Part shown: piece after piece, positions 46,819 through 57,485 of the stretch
Position numbering within the stretch: the stretch's first letter is position 1
Layout: every line of letters begins with the position of its first letter
Assembly (NCBI GenBank): GCA_035578175.1
Contig: JAQMRL010000014.1
Location: forward strand, 15,543,774-15,607,773
Direction of reading: 5' to 3'
Origin: Catonia carolina
Lineage: Eukaryota > Arthropoda > Insecta > Hemiptera > Achilidae
DNA length: 64,000 bases
Position numbers and translations under genes: made by a program
The notes under the pieces: model-generated
Databases searched by the model: none
Told to the model about the DNA's origin: nothing
The model's input: the letters and a program-made list of their open reading frames with translations, nothing else

Positions 46819-47557
46819 GTTAGAGGATGCCTTAAATGGAATGGATGAGATCTTGAGAAAAGATTACTTCATGAAAATTAATAAGAACAAAACGAAAGTG
46901 TTGTGCAGCAGCAAGAGTGGTTTAGAAGAGATGGGAAATTTAAAAGTAGGCAACGAAAACATACAGGAAGTTAGGGAATTCTGCTATCTAGGGAGTAAAA
47001 TAACAAAGGATGGTAGAAGCACAAGTGATATCAAGAGTAGAATTGCTCAAGCTAGAAAAGCCTTTGAAATGAAAAACAGCTTACTGACTACAAACATTGA
47101 TTTACAGATTAGGAAAAATTTCTTAAAATATTGTGTTTGGAGTGTAGCATTATACGGAAGTGAAACGTGGGTGATAGGGGCTGTAGAAAGGAAGAGGATA
47201 GAAGCTTTTGAAATGTGGTGTTATAGGAAAATGTTAAAGATTAGGTGGGTGGACAAAATAAGTAATTTAGAGGTTCTTAGGCGAGTGGATGAAAAAAGAA
47301 GTATATGGAAGCATCTTACCAAAAGAAGGGATAGGCTAGTGGGGCATATCCTAAGACATCCAGGTATTGGGCTATCAATAATGGAGGGTAATATTGAGGG
47401 AGTAAATTGTAGAGGGAGGCAAAGATTAGAATATATAAAGCAAATTACAAAAGATGTAGGGTGTTACAGGTATGTAGATATGAAACGACTTGCGCAAGAT
47501 AGAACAGGTTGGAGAACTGCATCAAACCAGTCGAGAGACTGATAACAAAAAAATTTG
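46819..47557 (+). mobile_element. LINE-5 copy 1, 5'-truncated
   Basis: The last 0.74 kb of a LINE, with a short 3' tail GACTGATAACAAAAAAA. The same family, in reverse, fills 63097-64000. I could not fix a target duplication. Confidence 0.82.
46822..47542 (+). CDS. LINE-5 RT thumb and C-terminal region, partial and open
   Basis: The frame from EDALNGMDEILRKDYFMKI to the stop at 47540-47542 is unbroken; bases 46796-46820 in front of it belong to flanking DNA. It shows KVLCSSKSGLEEMGNLKVG, EFCYLGSKITKDGRSTSD, LYGSETWVIGAVERKRIEAF and EMWCYRKMLKIRWVDKISNL. The catalytic FADD lies upstream of the truncation and is absent here but present in the copy at 63109-63981. The two proteins differ at only a handful of residues over about 240. 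The 3' portion alone has no activity. Confidence 0.82.
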
Positions 47558-48017
47558 TTTTCTAAAATATTGCAACGTTTATTTTTATAAAATTGGTAAT
47601 ATCTCCGTTATTATGCATAAAAATGAAAAACTTTACATAATAAAACATATGTTTGTCTTTAAACGTTTCGTAATTTCGCTTACATAACATTTTTTGATAG
47701 ATTGACTTTTAACGGAGATATTTGCAGTTTTTGGTTTACCACTCCCTCTGAACTCCCCATCCCTTTGTAATATTTAAAAAAAATTATAGCCTATTTTCAT
47801 TTCGATTATGTCCAGAACCTAAATACCGAAATTCATTGAATTTGGTTCAGCGGTTCTTGCGTGATGCCATAACATTCAAAACAGATAAACAGACAAATAA
47901 AAATACAGCTGAACTTATTTTCGGTGATTACTTAGTAGATTTGGCGTAGAAACAAAATTTGGGGCATTTTGAAAAATTGTACACACAAAATCACAATTTT
48001 ATTTATATAGATGTTAC
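47558..48017. other. Unassigned spacer
   Basis: About 460 bp. The stretch TTGGTTCAGCGGTTCTTGCG near 47846 is a motif I have met near insect repeats but cannot assign. Confidence 0.4.
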
Positions 48018-48076
48018 GCTATAATGTTAATTATTTGGATTGGCAAGAGAAAGTTGTGTGAGTGTTTCACACCTGA
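48018..48076 (+). mobile_element. HLE-1 3' terminal fragment
   Basis: GGCAAGAGAAAGTTGTGTGA with a complete hairpin, directly before the next HLE-1. Confidence 0.75.
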
Positions 48077-48084
48077 TATTTTTT

Positions 48085-48662
48085 ACTTTCTCTTGCCTAT
48101 ATGAACATATAGGAAGGAAAGTATTGTTTTCAAATCGCCTCGTTTACTAAATTTTTAATGCTCTACAAGTAAGGGTAGGCGCCATGTTTGCTGAAATTCT
48201 TGGTGAGGCTGTTTTCACGTCAAAAAATTGCTTTTTTAAAATTACGGCTCTAATATGCATTTTAGCGTAAAAACTTTTTGTAACAAAAGTTGTAGAAAAT
48301 TTAAAATTCAAAAACTTTTATTTCAAACCTTTTTATTGTATAACGCTTAGTTTAGCGGTAATTAGCGATTTTTTGTTTTTTTTTCTCACGAAAACGTGTG
48401 AAAAAACTATTTTTTTAAGATTTCGGCCTTAGTATGCATTTTACGACAAAAGTGTATGTAAATCAAATTTATAGGAAATTTAAAGATCTACAACTTTTAT
48501 TTTGAACATTTTTCTCTACAGAGCCTAGTTTAGCGTTAAAGAGTGATTTTCCGTATTTTTAAGCCAAACTGAGGTTGATTTTAATTTTGCGTCTTTCACT
48601 CATGATTAAAATTAGGTTATGTTTATTGAGGTTAGTTTTTTGTTTGTTTCTAATGTTAGGTT
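48085..48662 (+). mobile_element. HLE-1 copy lacking the GT region
   Basis: The 5' end jumps from AGTATTGTTTTCA to AATCGCCTCGTTTAC, deleting about 400 bp including the microsatellite. SINE-C interrupts it at AATGTTAGGTT; the 3' tip is 49058-49124. Confidence 0.85.
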
Positions 48663-49057
48663 CTGCCCATAATAGTCAGGAGGAGTGTCAAATTATTTAC
48701 ACTCAATCTGTCCGTTGCAGGGCTAAAATAAATAGTTCTGTTTCTTATCACATGGTCAGCCAATTAAATGACTGAATCATTTAAGAACAGAAGAGGTAGA
48801 CGTGTAAAAGACACTAATCAGAGTTATCTCCTGTGAAAGTAATGAATTTTATTATACAGCCAGATTCTGTGGTGAATGAAGTGAAGGTGTCATTTGCAGA
48901 GTGGAAAATTTGTGCTTTTCAAAGGGCCTGGCATGCTGATAAGCGTAATTTTCCATGCAATGAGGAAGGCAAAGGTAAACCACCTCACTCCTCATTTTAC
49001 TTAGTAAAACCTCTACAGGTTCAAACCAGCATTTCGGCTGATGACCTAGAAAAAAAA
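48663..49057 (+). mobile_element. SINE-C copy 6, full length
   Basis: From CTGCCCATAATAGTCAGG to GACCTAGAAAAAAAAT. The 11-bp flanks (48652-48662 and 49058-49068) match with two differences. Confidence 0.85.
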
Positions 49058-49124
49058 TATGTAAGGTTATATTGTTCATTTTTTGCATTGGCAAGAGAAA
49101 GTTGTGTGAGTGTTTCACGCCAGA
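49058..49124 (+). mobile_element. HLE-1 3' tip, right of SINE-C copy 6
   Basis: Intact GGCAAGAGAAAGT and hairpin GTGTGAGTGTTTCACGC. Confidence 0.85.
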
Positions 49125-49578
49125 TTTTTTAAAGATATTCACACATTAGGATCGTTTACACAGAAGATAAATTTGATTTTTGATGTTTAAAATGCATGAA
49201 GTGAAAGTATGCGGTAACCGGGAAGAAATGGTGTAAGAGTGGGGGGGGGGGTTTACGTTATTCCGCATGTGTTATGCATTTCAATACCCAATAGAACCAT
49301 TTTCCTAAACCGATAAAGTTGGGGAACGTATCCTTAGATTTTATACGTTGCTTTGTCACTTTTGGGTTTTATTTGATGATCAGAATCACGTACTGAAGTA
49401 TTACCTTTTTCTGTGGAAAGATGTTTACATCCACATCACACAGTAAAACAGACGTTGCCTACATTTTTATATTCATGAATCGATAAAATGTTATTATAGG
49501 CCTACTCGCTTATGTATTGGAATAAAATTAGACATTAGTTATCAGAATTTTACTATCACAATAATGATTAATAAAAAA
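49125..49578. other. Unassigned spacer
   Basis: About 450 bp, with a G-run at 49240-49250. No gene recognised. Confidence 0.5.
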
Positions 49579-49613
49579 TCTGTTGTGTGAAACACTCGCA
49601 CAACTTTCTTTTC
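49579..49613 (-). mobile_element. HLE-1 3' terminal scrap
   Basis: TCTGTTGTGTGAAACACTCG then CACAACTTTC. Confidence 0.6.
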
Positions 49614-49710
49614 GTTCTTCCTTGGAAAAAACCATTGCTTACATAAAATAATGAAACGACTGCTGTCACCACACTAATGCTTGACTGGAACATTTTAACT
49701 GTCTTGGATA

Positions 49711-49825
49711 GTTGGCCTTGAGTACACTGTTGCCAACATACCGATTGGGAGACAGAAAATTTACCGATGTAATACTTCTATCTTCTTATAATCAGGGTTG
49801 CGTCCTAAATAAAACACCCGTATTA
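49711..49825 (+). repeat. Left arm of a candidate long-TIR element
   Basis: GTTGGCCTTGAGTACACTGT and the next ~95 bp match the reverse complement of 51636-51749. Both outer edges have TA (49709-49710 and 51750-51751). Confidence 0.6.
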
Positions 49826-49915
49826 CAAGGGCTATTTAAAACAGTAGAAAGCGCTACAAAGGTACTTTTTTACACGACACTTCGTCATTTATTGTAAAAC
49901 AAAAATCTGGTGTGA

Positions 49916-50504
49916 AACACTCACAAGACTTTCTCTTCCCAATGCACAAAATTAACAATAAACCTAATATTAGTAATAAAACATTAGAAATAAACAAAAA
50001 ACTAATCTCAATAAACTTAACCTAATTGTAATCATGACTGAAAGACGCAAAATGAAAATCAACCTCAGTTTGGCTTAAAAATACGGAAAATCACTCTTTC
50101 ACACTAAACTAGGTTCTGTAGAGAAAAATGCTTTAAATAAAAGTTGTAGATCTTTTAATTTCCTATAAATTGATTTTATACACTTTGCCGTAAAATGCAT
50201 ACTAAGGCCGAAATCTTTAAAAAAAAATCGATTTTTCACACGTTTTCGTGAGAAAAAACCGGAAAATCGCTAATTACCGTTAACTAAGCATTATACGAAA
50301 GTGTTCATATTAAAAGTTGTAGAATTTTAAATTCTCTACAACTTTTGCGCTCATATTTCTCAACATTTTTGCGCTAAAATGTAGGCTACATTAAAACCGC
50401 AATCTTAAAAAAACAATTTTTTTACGTGAAAATAGCCTCACCAAGAATTTTAGCAAACATGGCGCCTACCCTATCTTGTAGAGCATAAAAAATTTAGTAA
50501 ACCA
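49916..50504 (-). mobile_element. HLE-1 copy, 5' truncated
   Basis: Intact 3' hairpin to TAAAAAATTTAGTAAACCAG, where orientation flips. Confidence 0.82.
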
Positions 50505-51062
50505 GATATGATAGGCGCCATGTCTGCTGAAATTCTTGGAGAGGCTGTGCTCTCGTAGAACAAAATAATTTTGTTTTTACGATTGCGGCCTTAATATGCA
50601 TTTAAGCGCAAATTTGTACAAAATAATACTTGTAGAAAATTTTAAAATCAACAACTTTTATTTCAAACATTTTTGTTTTGTATAACGCTTGGTAATTAGT
50701 AATTTTATTTTTTATGAAAATCTGTAAAAAAAATTGTTTTTTTTTTAAGATTTCAGCCTTAGTATGCATTTAACCAGAAAAGTGTATAAAATCTAATTTA
50801 TAGGAAATTAAAAGATCTACAACTTTTGTTTAGAGCATTTTTCTCTACAGAGCCTTGTTTAGCGTGAAAGAGTGATTTTCCGTATTTTTAAGCCAAACTG
50901 AGATTTATTCTCATTTGGCATCATTCACTCATGATTAACTTACGTTACTTTTTTGAGGTTAGTTTTTTTTTGTTTATTTCTAATGATTTATTACTATTGT
51001 TGGGTTATATTGGTCATTATGTTCATTGGCAAAAGAAAGTCGTTTGAGTGTTTCACACCAGA
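50505..51062 (+). mobile_element. HLE-1 copy, 5' truncated
   Basis: From ATATGATAGGCGCCATG to CACACCAGA. It sits head-to-head with the previous copy. Confidence 0.82.
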
Positions 51063-51143
51063 TTTTAAACTTTAAAAGGTTATTTTTTACCTACTGTGAA
51101 ACACCGCAAATGTAAAACAACGTACACGAACATAGAACACGTA

Positions 51144-51452
51144 TAGTCCAGCCTCTCTTAGTTTGCTCCTAATGTAAACAAATAATGACGTCACTGAGCA
51201 TGCGCATTACATCAAAATGTGTACACGCTGATTAAAAAGTAACAACAAAATACTTTCAAAAGTATTTTTCTAAATGAAATTGTTAGGCCTACATCATATC
51301 ATGACTGATGTTTTTAGTACTTTAAGTACTTATAATTTAAAAAATAGTTAATAGGAATACGACATCCGTAAAGTCGCAGACTCTAGCGTGCACCCTGTAG
51401 TAGGTGGCTTTTGTTTGTTGACAGTAGGAGCAAACTAAGAGCGGCTGAACTG
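51144..51452. mobile_element. MITE-1 copy 2, intact (empty site for LINE-1)
   Basis: 309 bp flanked by TA (51142-51143 and 51453-51454). Left end TAGTCCAGCCTCTCTTAGTT; right end in reverse CAGTTCAGCCGCTCTTAGTT, and the match runs on through TGCTCCTA. A TA target and a CAGT-like start fit the Tc1/mariner superfamily. Noncoding. TGACGTCA lies at 51186-51193. Colinear with 1-118 plus 3526-3736. Confidence 0.85.
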
Positions 51453-51635
51453 TAGATGTAGAAGGCTGGTCTTTCGTTGCAATCTCTTCACTATTGTCGA
51501 AAGGTTGGGGAGAGTTTGGCGAGCAAATTTGCCGCTGACATCTCCGTTTGTCATGGCAACCCGCTCGCGCTGAAAAAGAAGCGACGGCCAACAAAATCTA
51601 ACTCTTCCCTTGGACATTTATTATGTATATAAAAG

Positions 51636-51749
51636 CTAACGGATGTTTTATAAAGGATGCAACCCTGATTATAAGAAGATAGAAGTAATACATCGGTAAA
51701 TTTTCTGTCCCCCAATCGGTATGTTGGCAACAGTGTACTCAAGGCCAAC
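51636..51749 (-). repeat. Right arm of a candidate long-TIR element
   Basis: Inverted match of 49711-49825, with TA at 51750-51751. Between 51455 and 51635 is sequence I cannot name. Confidence 0.6.
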
Positions 51750-51751
51750 TA

Positions 51752-52405
51752 TAGATACTGAAGTCACGAGATTTCCTTTTGTGTATGTATGGGCTGTGAG
51801 GAACAGAAGTGGAATATTTGCAGTGCTGCCAACCTGAACAGTGAGACACTACTCGTACATTTCATTACCGTGCAGTTTCTAGATACATTTTGTAAGCTGT
51901 GGTTTATTCCGAGAAAATGTTTTCTTTATAAACCTAAAAGAAAAAATATGACCTGTAATATTGCCTATAGTTTAATTACAAGACTAGAAATGTTTGATTT
52001 ACTGTAACTACGAATGAATCGCCTTCTTTACTATTGCTGTCATCGGTGTTTTCATTATCAGTCTCTCTAGTATCTACCTAACCGTTTTACTTTTTTACCA
52101 GGTGTTAACAAAACTGTTAAAGAATAGCTTCTTCACGTCCTTAATTTCCTTCTTTATTTTTCAAATTGTGGAAAGAGAAACATCACAGTAGTAAGCCGCT
52201 CGCTCACGGCGTTTGTTAAGAGGCACGGATAGGCATTTTTTTAGCTTCAACTTCATAACATTTTATTACAATGCATATTAGATTTCGTTCAACACTGAAT
52301 AGTTCGACCACGTTTTCGAGAAACCGACATTCCTGTAACAAACAATTAACCTACAAAAGATTCCGTGATAAACTGTATACGGCTATACAGTATACATACT
52401 CTATA
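51752..52405. other. Unassigned region
   Basis: An open frame of 72 codons (51789-52007, plus) has no recognisable motif and no clear gene context. I do not call it. Confidence 0.45.
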
Positions 52406-52660
52406 CGACCGATTTTGATGAAAATGTTCGTGTCGGGTCCTCTAGTGGTATCTAACTTAAGTTTCAAGTTCGTACGATGTTCCATTCTTGTGATATTTTG
52501 TTCACACACACGCGCGCGCACACACACAGACCAATCGTTAAACACATGTCTTTTGGGTTCAGGGGGTCTGAAAACGTGTATATCCGGTGAAAACTCGATT
52601 TCGAAAAATCGACTTGAAAACAATACTTTCCTTACTATATTCATATAGGCAAGAGAAAGT
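52406..52660 (-). mobile_element. HLE-1 copy, 5' part only
   Basis: From ACGACCGATTTTGATG to the intact GGCAAGAGAAAGT end, with a short CA/CG tract (52502-52529). Confidence 0.82.
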
Positions 52661-52930
52661 AACAATATAATTTGTTCAGAACGCTGTCCTCTTTAATATA
52701 AAATGCATAATTTTATCTTTTTAAAGATAAGCCCTTTGTTTAAAAACAAAAATTAAATATTTGACTTAAGGTGTTTCTGAAATTAATTGGAGTAAAATGC
52801 TAACTTATGATGCTTTCTGTAAAATACATTGTTAGACCAGAAGAAAATTGTGTCGTACAATTAATAATATTCATGTAATACTTCACTAGTTTACATTATG
52901 ATTTAAAATAGCTTTTTACAATAATAAAAA

Positions 52931-52995
52931 TCTAGTGTGAAACACTCACACGTCTTTCTCTTGCCAATGCAAATAATTACCAATAAACCTAACAT
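52931..52995 (-). mobile_element. HLE-1 3' tip, left of the LTR-like element
   Basis: TCTAGTGTGAAACACTCACACG to CCTAACAT. It continues at 54685. Confidence 0.82.
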
Positions 52996-54684
52996 TGTAA
53001 CATTTTATTTTCAATGTTACAATTTATTTTAAATTAATTTTTCCTTGCATTGTTCTAATTGTTTTAATTTTTCGTTATCTGCTCTGTCGACGTTAATTAA
53101 TTATCTAATTAGTTATCTCTCAATTGTTTTTCTCTCTTTTAGGCTTTAGCTTACCGTTCGCTGTCATCTGCTTTTTCTGCCGTATCATGTTTTCCTTTCA
53201 TGTTTCCCTTGTTGGAGGGGGGGCGGTGACGTCAGGCCCGAGGTTTCCTTTTTAGTAAATTTTGCGTGTCTCGTCCTTCTTGCTGCAAAAGGTCATGACG
53301 ACGGACGCGTTTTTGTATCTGTGACGTTCATGTTTTCTAAGTCTTTTCGGGGTGCATTATGCCGCTGCTTTTCTTGACCTTTTTGCTTTCCCGTGTTACG
53401 GTAAGTCTGTCTCCTTTTTTTTTGTAGTTAAAAACCCATTGAAGCCGAAAATGTTTAATTTAAAATTTTGTAAATTTTGTAAACCCTTTGGGTATTTTAA
53501 ATTTTTCTTAAACCTTTTTGTAAATTCTTTTCACGATCTTTTGCGTCTTTGGGCTTTTAGCTACCTTTTATTTTTGTGTTTTGGGGTAGCCCTCTTTCTT
53601 TACTAAGTCCTGGTTTTTCTGCTCTTTGCAGGGACCCAGTGTGGGGCTGATTACACCCAGTTTGGGACTGAATTAAACTAATTTGGGATGGAGTATATTC
53701 AAGTCTTAACAAAAGCAAACTTGTTCAAGAATTATTGAAATCTTGTTTGGGGCAAGTGGCACCCGACACGTAAAATGCATTTCGCAACCCGAAAAATTGT
53801 TGTCGGCGATATAATTCGTCTTTCCTAAAATTTTGTCTTGAAGCCTCCGCAACATAAATTTTATTATAATATAAATTTTCATTTGTTACCTTGTATCATA
53901 CGATAAAATGTTTGTTGGTCGTTACCACTAATGTATGCTGGCAAGCATGTTACGGTGCGGAGTTAACCGGATTCTTTATTCCGTATTTTTTTTAAATCTT
54001 TTCTACTTAAAATTTTTTTTAAATAAATATATATTTTAAAAAAAAACAAAATCACTTTTGATTTTTTTGATCTGTATTTGATTTTAATCCTAAATGGGTT
54101 TATTTAAAAAAGGCATACTAAAAATTAAATTCTTATAAAATAAAAATAATTAATTTTCATTGTATCTGATTTATCATCTTTAAAACGAATTAATTTATGA
54201 TTCCTTATTAAATTGATTTATTGTTCAACTTAATCTATTTATTGTGTAAAAGGCCTATTCTGATTGAAAATTTTAATTATTATTACTTTGTAATTATATT
54301 TATTATTAATTATCTACCTTTTTATTAAAATTTTTTTATCTGGATCCAGTAATAAGTATGTACAATTGCATATATGTATATATGTATAACTATGTACATT
54401 TTTAGTATTTTATTTTTTTTTCCTAAAGATTTAGATGATTATTATTATTAAAATCATTTATGCGCTTATTTGGCCTTTTTGGATAATTAAGAATTTGTTG
54501 GTTATCCCAATTTTGTTAATTAGTCTACATATTTAAATTTTATTAAAATATTCTTAGTAATTTATTTTCTTGTTTTTTTTTTAAAATCACACCACTGCAG
54601 TCCCTCCTGTTGGAGTTTTTCTTGTATCCCTATGCCAATTTTGTTTTGTGTTTTTTTGGATTCACCCGAACAAAAGGGGTTACA
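52996..54684 (+). mobile_element. Solo-LTR-like element, 1.69 kb
   Basis: Begins TGTAAC and ends GTTACA, so it has TG...CA ends that are inverted repeats. A 4-bp duplication ACAT flanks it (52992-52995 and 54685-54688), and the HLE-1 unit reads through once it is removed. Length, ends and duplication fit a solo LTR of a Gypsy- or Bel-type retrotransposon. Strand is arbitrary: I see no polyproteins. A TGGCACCCGACACG string near 53758 resembles a primer binding site, so an internally deleted element is the alternative. Confidence 0.65.
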
Positions 54685-54978
54685 ACATTAGTAATAAAAA
54701 ATTAGAAATAGGTAAACAAAAACTAACCTCAATAAACATAACCTAATTTTAATCATGAGTGAAAGACGCAAAATGAAAATCAACCCCAGTTTGGCTTAAA
54801 AATACGGAACATCACTCTTTCACGCTAAAGTAGGCTCTGTAGAGAAAAATGCTTTTATTAAAATTTGTAGATCTTTTAATTTCCTATAAATTTGATTTTA
54901 AACACTTTTGTCGTAAAAAGCATACTAAGGCCGAAATCTTTAAAAAAGGAAAATTTTTCACACGTTTTCGTGAGAAAA
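54685..54978 (-). mobile_element. HLE-1 copy, right of the LTR-like element
   Basis: From ACATTAGTAATAAAAAATTAG through module B to CACACGTTTTCGTGAGAAAA. Confidence 0.8.
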
Positions 54979-55058
54979 ACGTTTTATTACTAATGTTAGC
55001 ATTATTTTTAATTATTTGTATTGGCAAGAGAAAGTTGTGTGAGTGTTTCACACCATAT
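54979..55058 (+). mobile_element. HLE-1 3' terminal fragment
   Basis: CGTTTTATTACTAATGTTAG to the hairpin GTGTGAGTGTTTCACAC and CATA. Confidence 0.78.
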
Positions 55059-56224
55059 TCTTTAATTAGAAGGAAGCACTTTTTATTCTTCTGGATAAGC
55101 CTTTTCTTAGAGTTATATTACATAAGTAAAGCCAGACTTGTGTGATTTTTGTAAGGATGGTGTGTTTACATTCAGTTGTTATAAAATTCAGTAAAGAAAA
55201 AATGTAAAATTTTGATTTATGGGCTTTCTGAAATGACTAGATTCAATCTATGTATCGGAATACATTAATAAAGTATTTAAAAAAGTAATTCATACATAAA
55301 ACATAATAAAATCGTAGTATTGACATACGATTAGTTAACTTACAATATGCGTACATTAAAGTTGACAATCTTAACCCTCAGAAAAAATTAAAAACGAGCT
55401 GTAAAATATAATATATGTTAAAGAGAATAACATTTCTAATAATTACAAACAGTATTTTACATCCCGATCAATAATCGTTAAAAATTAACTAAAATATTGA
55501 TAAATAAACAAATTAAAAACATACCTTTATGATAATTCAAGAAAAAATTAATATCAATTTAATAAATTCGTTAAGAAGTTCGATGTTCTTCCAATATATT
55601 CACAGAATATAATTAAAACTACACGAACACTTAAAGATAAACATGTTTCATAAAATAACGAGATTAAATTAAAACAATCGTGAACGATTAAAATAATTAT
55701 TAGGGCTGATATTCCGTAAAAGTGTACCGGATTTATTACTATAGATAAATTTATTATCCTTAAAAGGTAACTTTACAGGAATTAAAAGCAAATAAAATCG
55801 GTGTAATTCCTTAAAAAATTTAACCGCAATTGTTCCCTAATCGTTAAAACAGACGAATAAAGTGAAACAATTGGTTCAGCTGTGTTGTAAGATTCCACCG
55901 AGAGCTAACAGTGTTACCAATCTAACCCTTCTGATAGGTACAATACAAAAATTCCCAGTAATTATATAATTGTCTCTCATTAATCTATAGTTAATTTTAT
56001 TATAAACGCAATTTGGAATGTGTATGATATGCATAAAGGATACAAATTTTATATTTTAGTACTTAATACAGTTAAAAACAAATTCAAAAACGAGTTTTAT
56101 TAAATTTAATTAAGTTACATTTTCCATATTTCCAATTTTGAAATTTTTAACTCTCATTTTACTTTATATATTAATAAATATTATGTATTAAAATGTAATT
56201 ATGAATTTATTAAAAATCTTTTAC
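55059..56224. other. AT-rich region, nothing recognised
   Basis: About 1.2 kb of strongly AT-rich DNA with no frame or repeat I can name. It is the longest HLE-1-free stretch so far in the window. Confidence 0.55.
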
Positions 56225-56237
56225 GACTAGTTCATTT

Positions 56238-56423
56238 GCCGGCCGCATTGGCGCAGTTGGTAACGTGCTCGCCTCTCATCATGCGGTCTTGGGTTCGAAT
56301 CCCATTCAGGCACGGCATTTTTTCATACGTTACAAAAAATCATTTCATCATTCACCGTCTGCATTAGCAGTAATTGCAGAACAGTCGGACGTTAAACCAA
56401 AAAAAAAAAAAAAAAAAAAAAAA
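56238..56423 (+). mobile_element. SINE-B copy, intact and young
   Basis: Head GCCGGCCGCATTGGCGCAG with box A TTGGCGCAGTTGGTAACG and box B GGGTTCGAATCCC, body GTCTGCATTAGCAGTAATTG, and a pure poly-A tail of about 25 bases. A perfect 13-bp duplication GACTAGTTCATTT lies at 56225-56237 and 56424-56436. Confidence 0.92.
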
Positions 56424-56436
56424 GACTAGTTCATTT

Positions 56437-57485
56437 AATAATTTGTGTGGTTTAACAAAGTATCAGATTTGAAAAACCACAAACTAAGATAAGTAAATAA
56501 TTTATTTTTTATTGATATAAATTGTTAAAGGTAATTAATTTACACAGTGAACGTTTCATTAAGTTAACCATTCGAATGTTAGATAACCTGGAAATAAAAA
56601 TTTCATATAATTGTTTTTTAATTAATCGGTAAAATATTTTGATAAAAAATGAAATAGCTTATGATAAATACGGAAGATTTTAATCTTGTTATATCTAAAC
56701 CTTTATTGAATGAAGGATTCTGAATAGATGTAACCTTAACGTAGAAGAAAAAGCAACAGGTGTCAGCAAATGAAAAGGACAAGGGCGATGAACAGAGGTA
56801 TGTCGTCAGTGGTTGCCGTGGTTGCATTGATAGATAGCTCGAAGACCAAATGGTGGGGAAAGAACAACCAAAATTCTGCGCGCGCATATAACTAATGACG
56901 TCACTCAACAATCGAGCGTGCGCGATGGTTGTTAATCAATAATCATTTTGATACTACGGTAGGAATAAATATAACTTTAGACAATTGTTTTATAAGAGGT
57001 ACCAAAAATAACTAAAAAATTATTTTATGTTAAAACCATTTAGAAATTCTAAAGATATATTTTAAAATAGTACATTCTATACAATGTCGTTATAGTGAAT
57101 CCTTTTCACAATTACAAGCAACCTAACCTATAAACTAAACTACAGTACCTATTGTAATATTTCTAAGTTTAAATTACAACAATATTTTATATAATTTTTC
57201 GTTACAAATCTCTTATGTACTAATGTCAGATTTATTTTAAGTGATATTAATCCACCTGAATTTTTTTAAAGCCAATATTTGATTGCAAAAAATACATTTA
57301 ATAATGTCAAGCAATTCAAATCTAACCCCATTTTTATAATTTAAAATTTTATTGCAAATTCAATTATTTATTTTTCATTAAGGGAACACAGGAGTCCTAT
57401 ATTTCACCCTACTTACTTAAGGAACATTTTCTCACCTTGTACTGCTTAAAACATTGTGTATTTTTTTTACAATACTACGCTTTTA
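56437..57485. other. AT-rich region, nothing recognised
   Basis: About 1 kb. A less AT-rich patch at 56740-56940 holds TGACGTCA (56896-56903) and GTGCGCGATGG. No gene is supported. Confidence 0.5.

Noticed and set aside
51789..52007. Small host gene
   Set aside because: 72-codon frame without motifs; composition is like the surrounding noncoding DNA.
56240..56320. tRNA gene (also at 25925 and 30900)
   Set aside because: Three near-identical heads with the same body, poly-A tail and target duplications are SINE-B copies.
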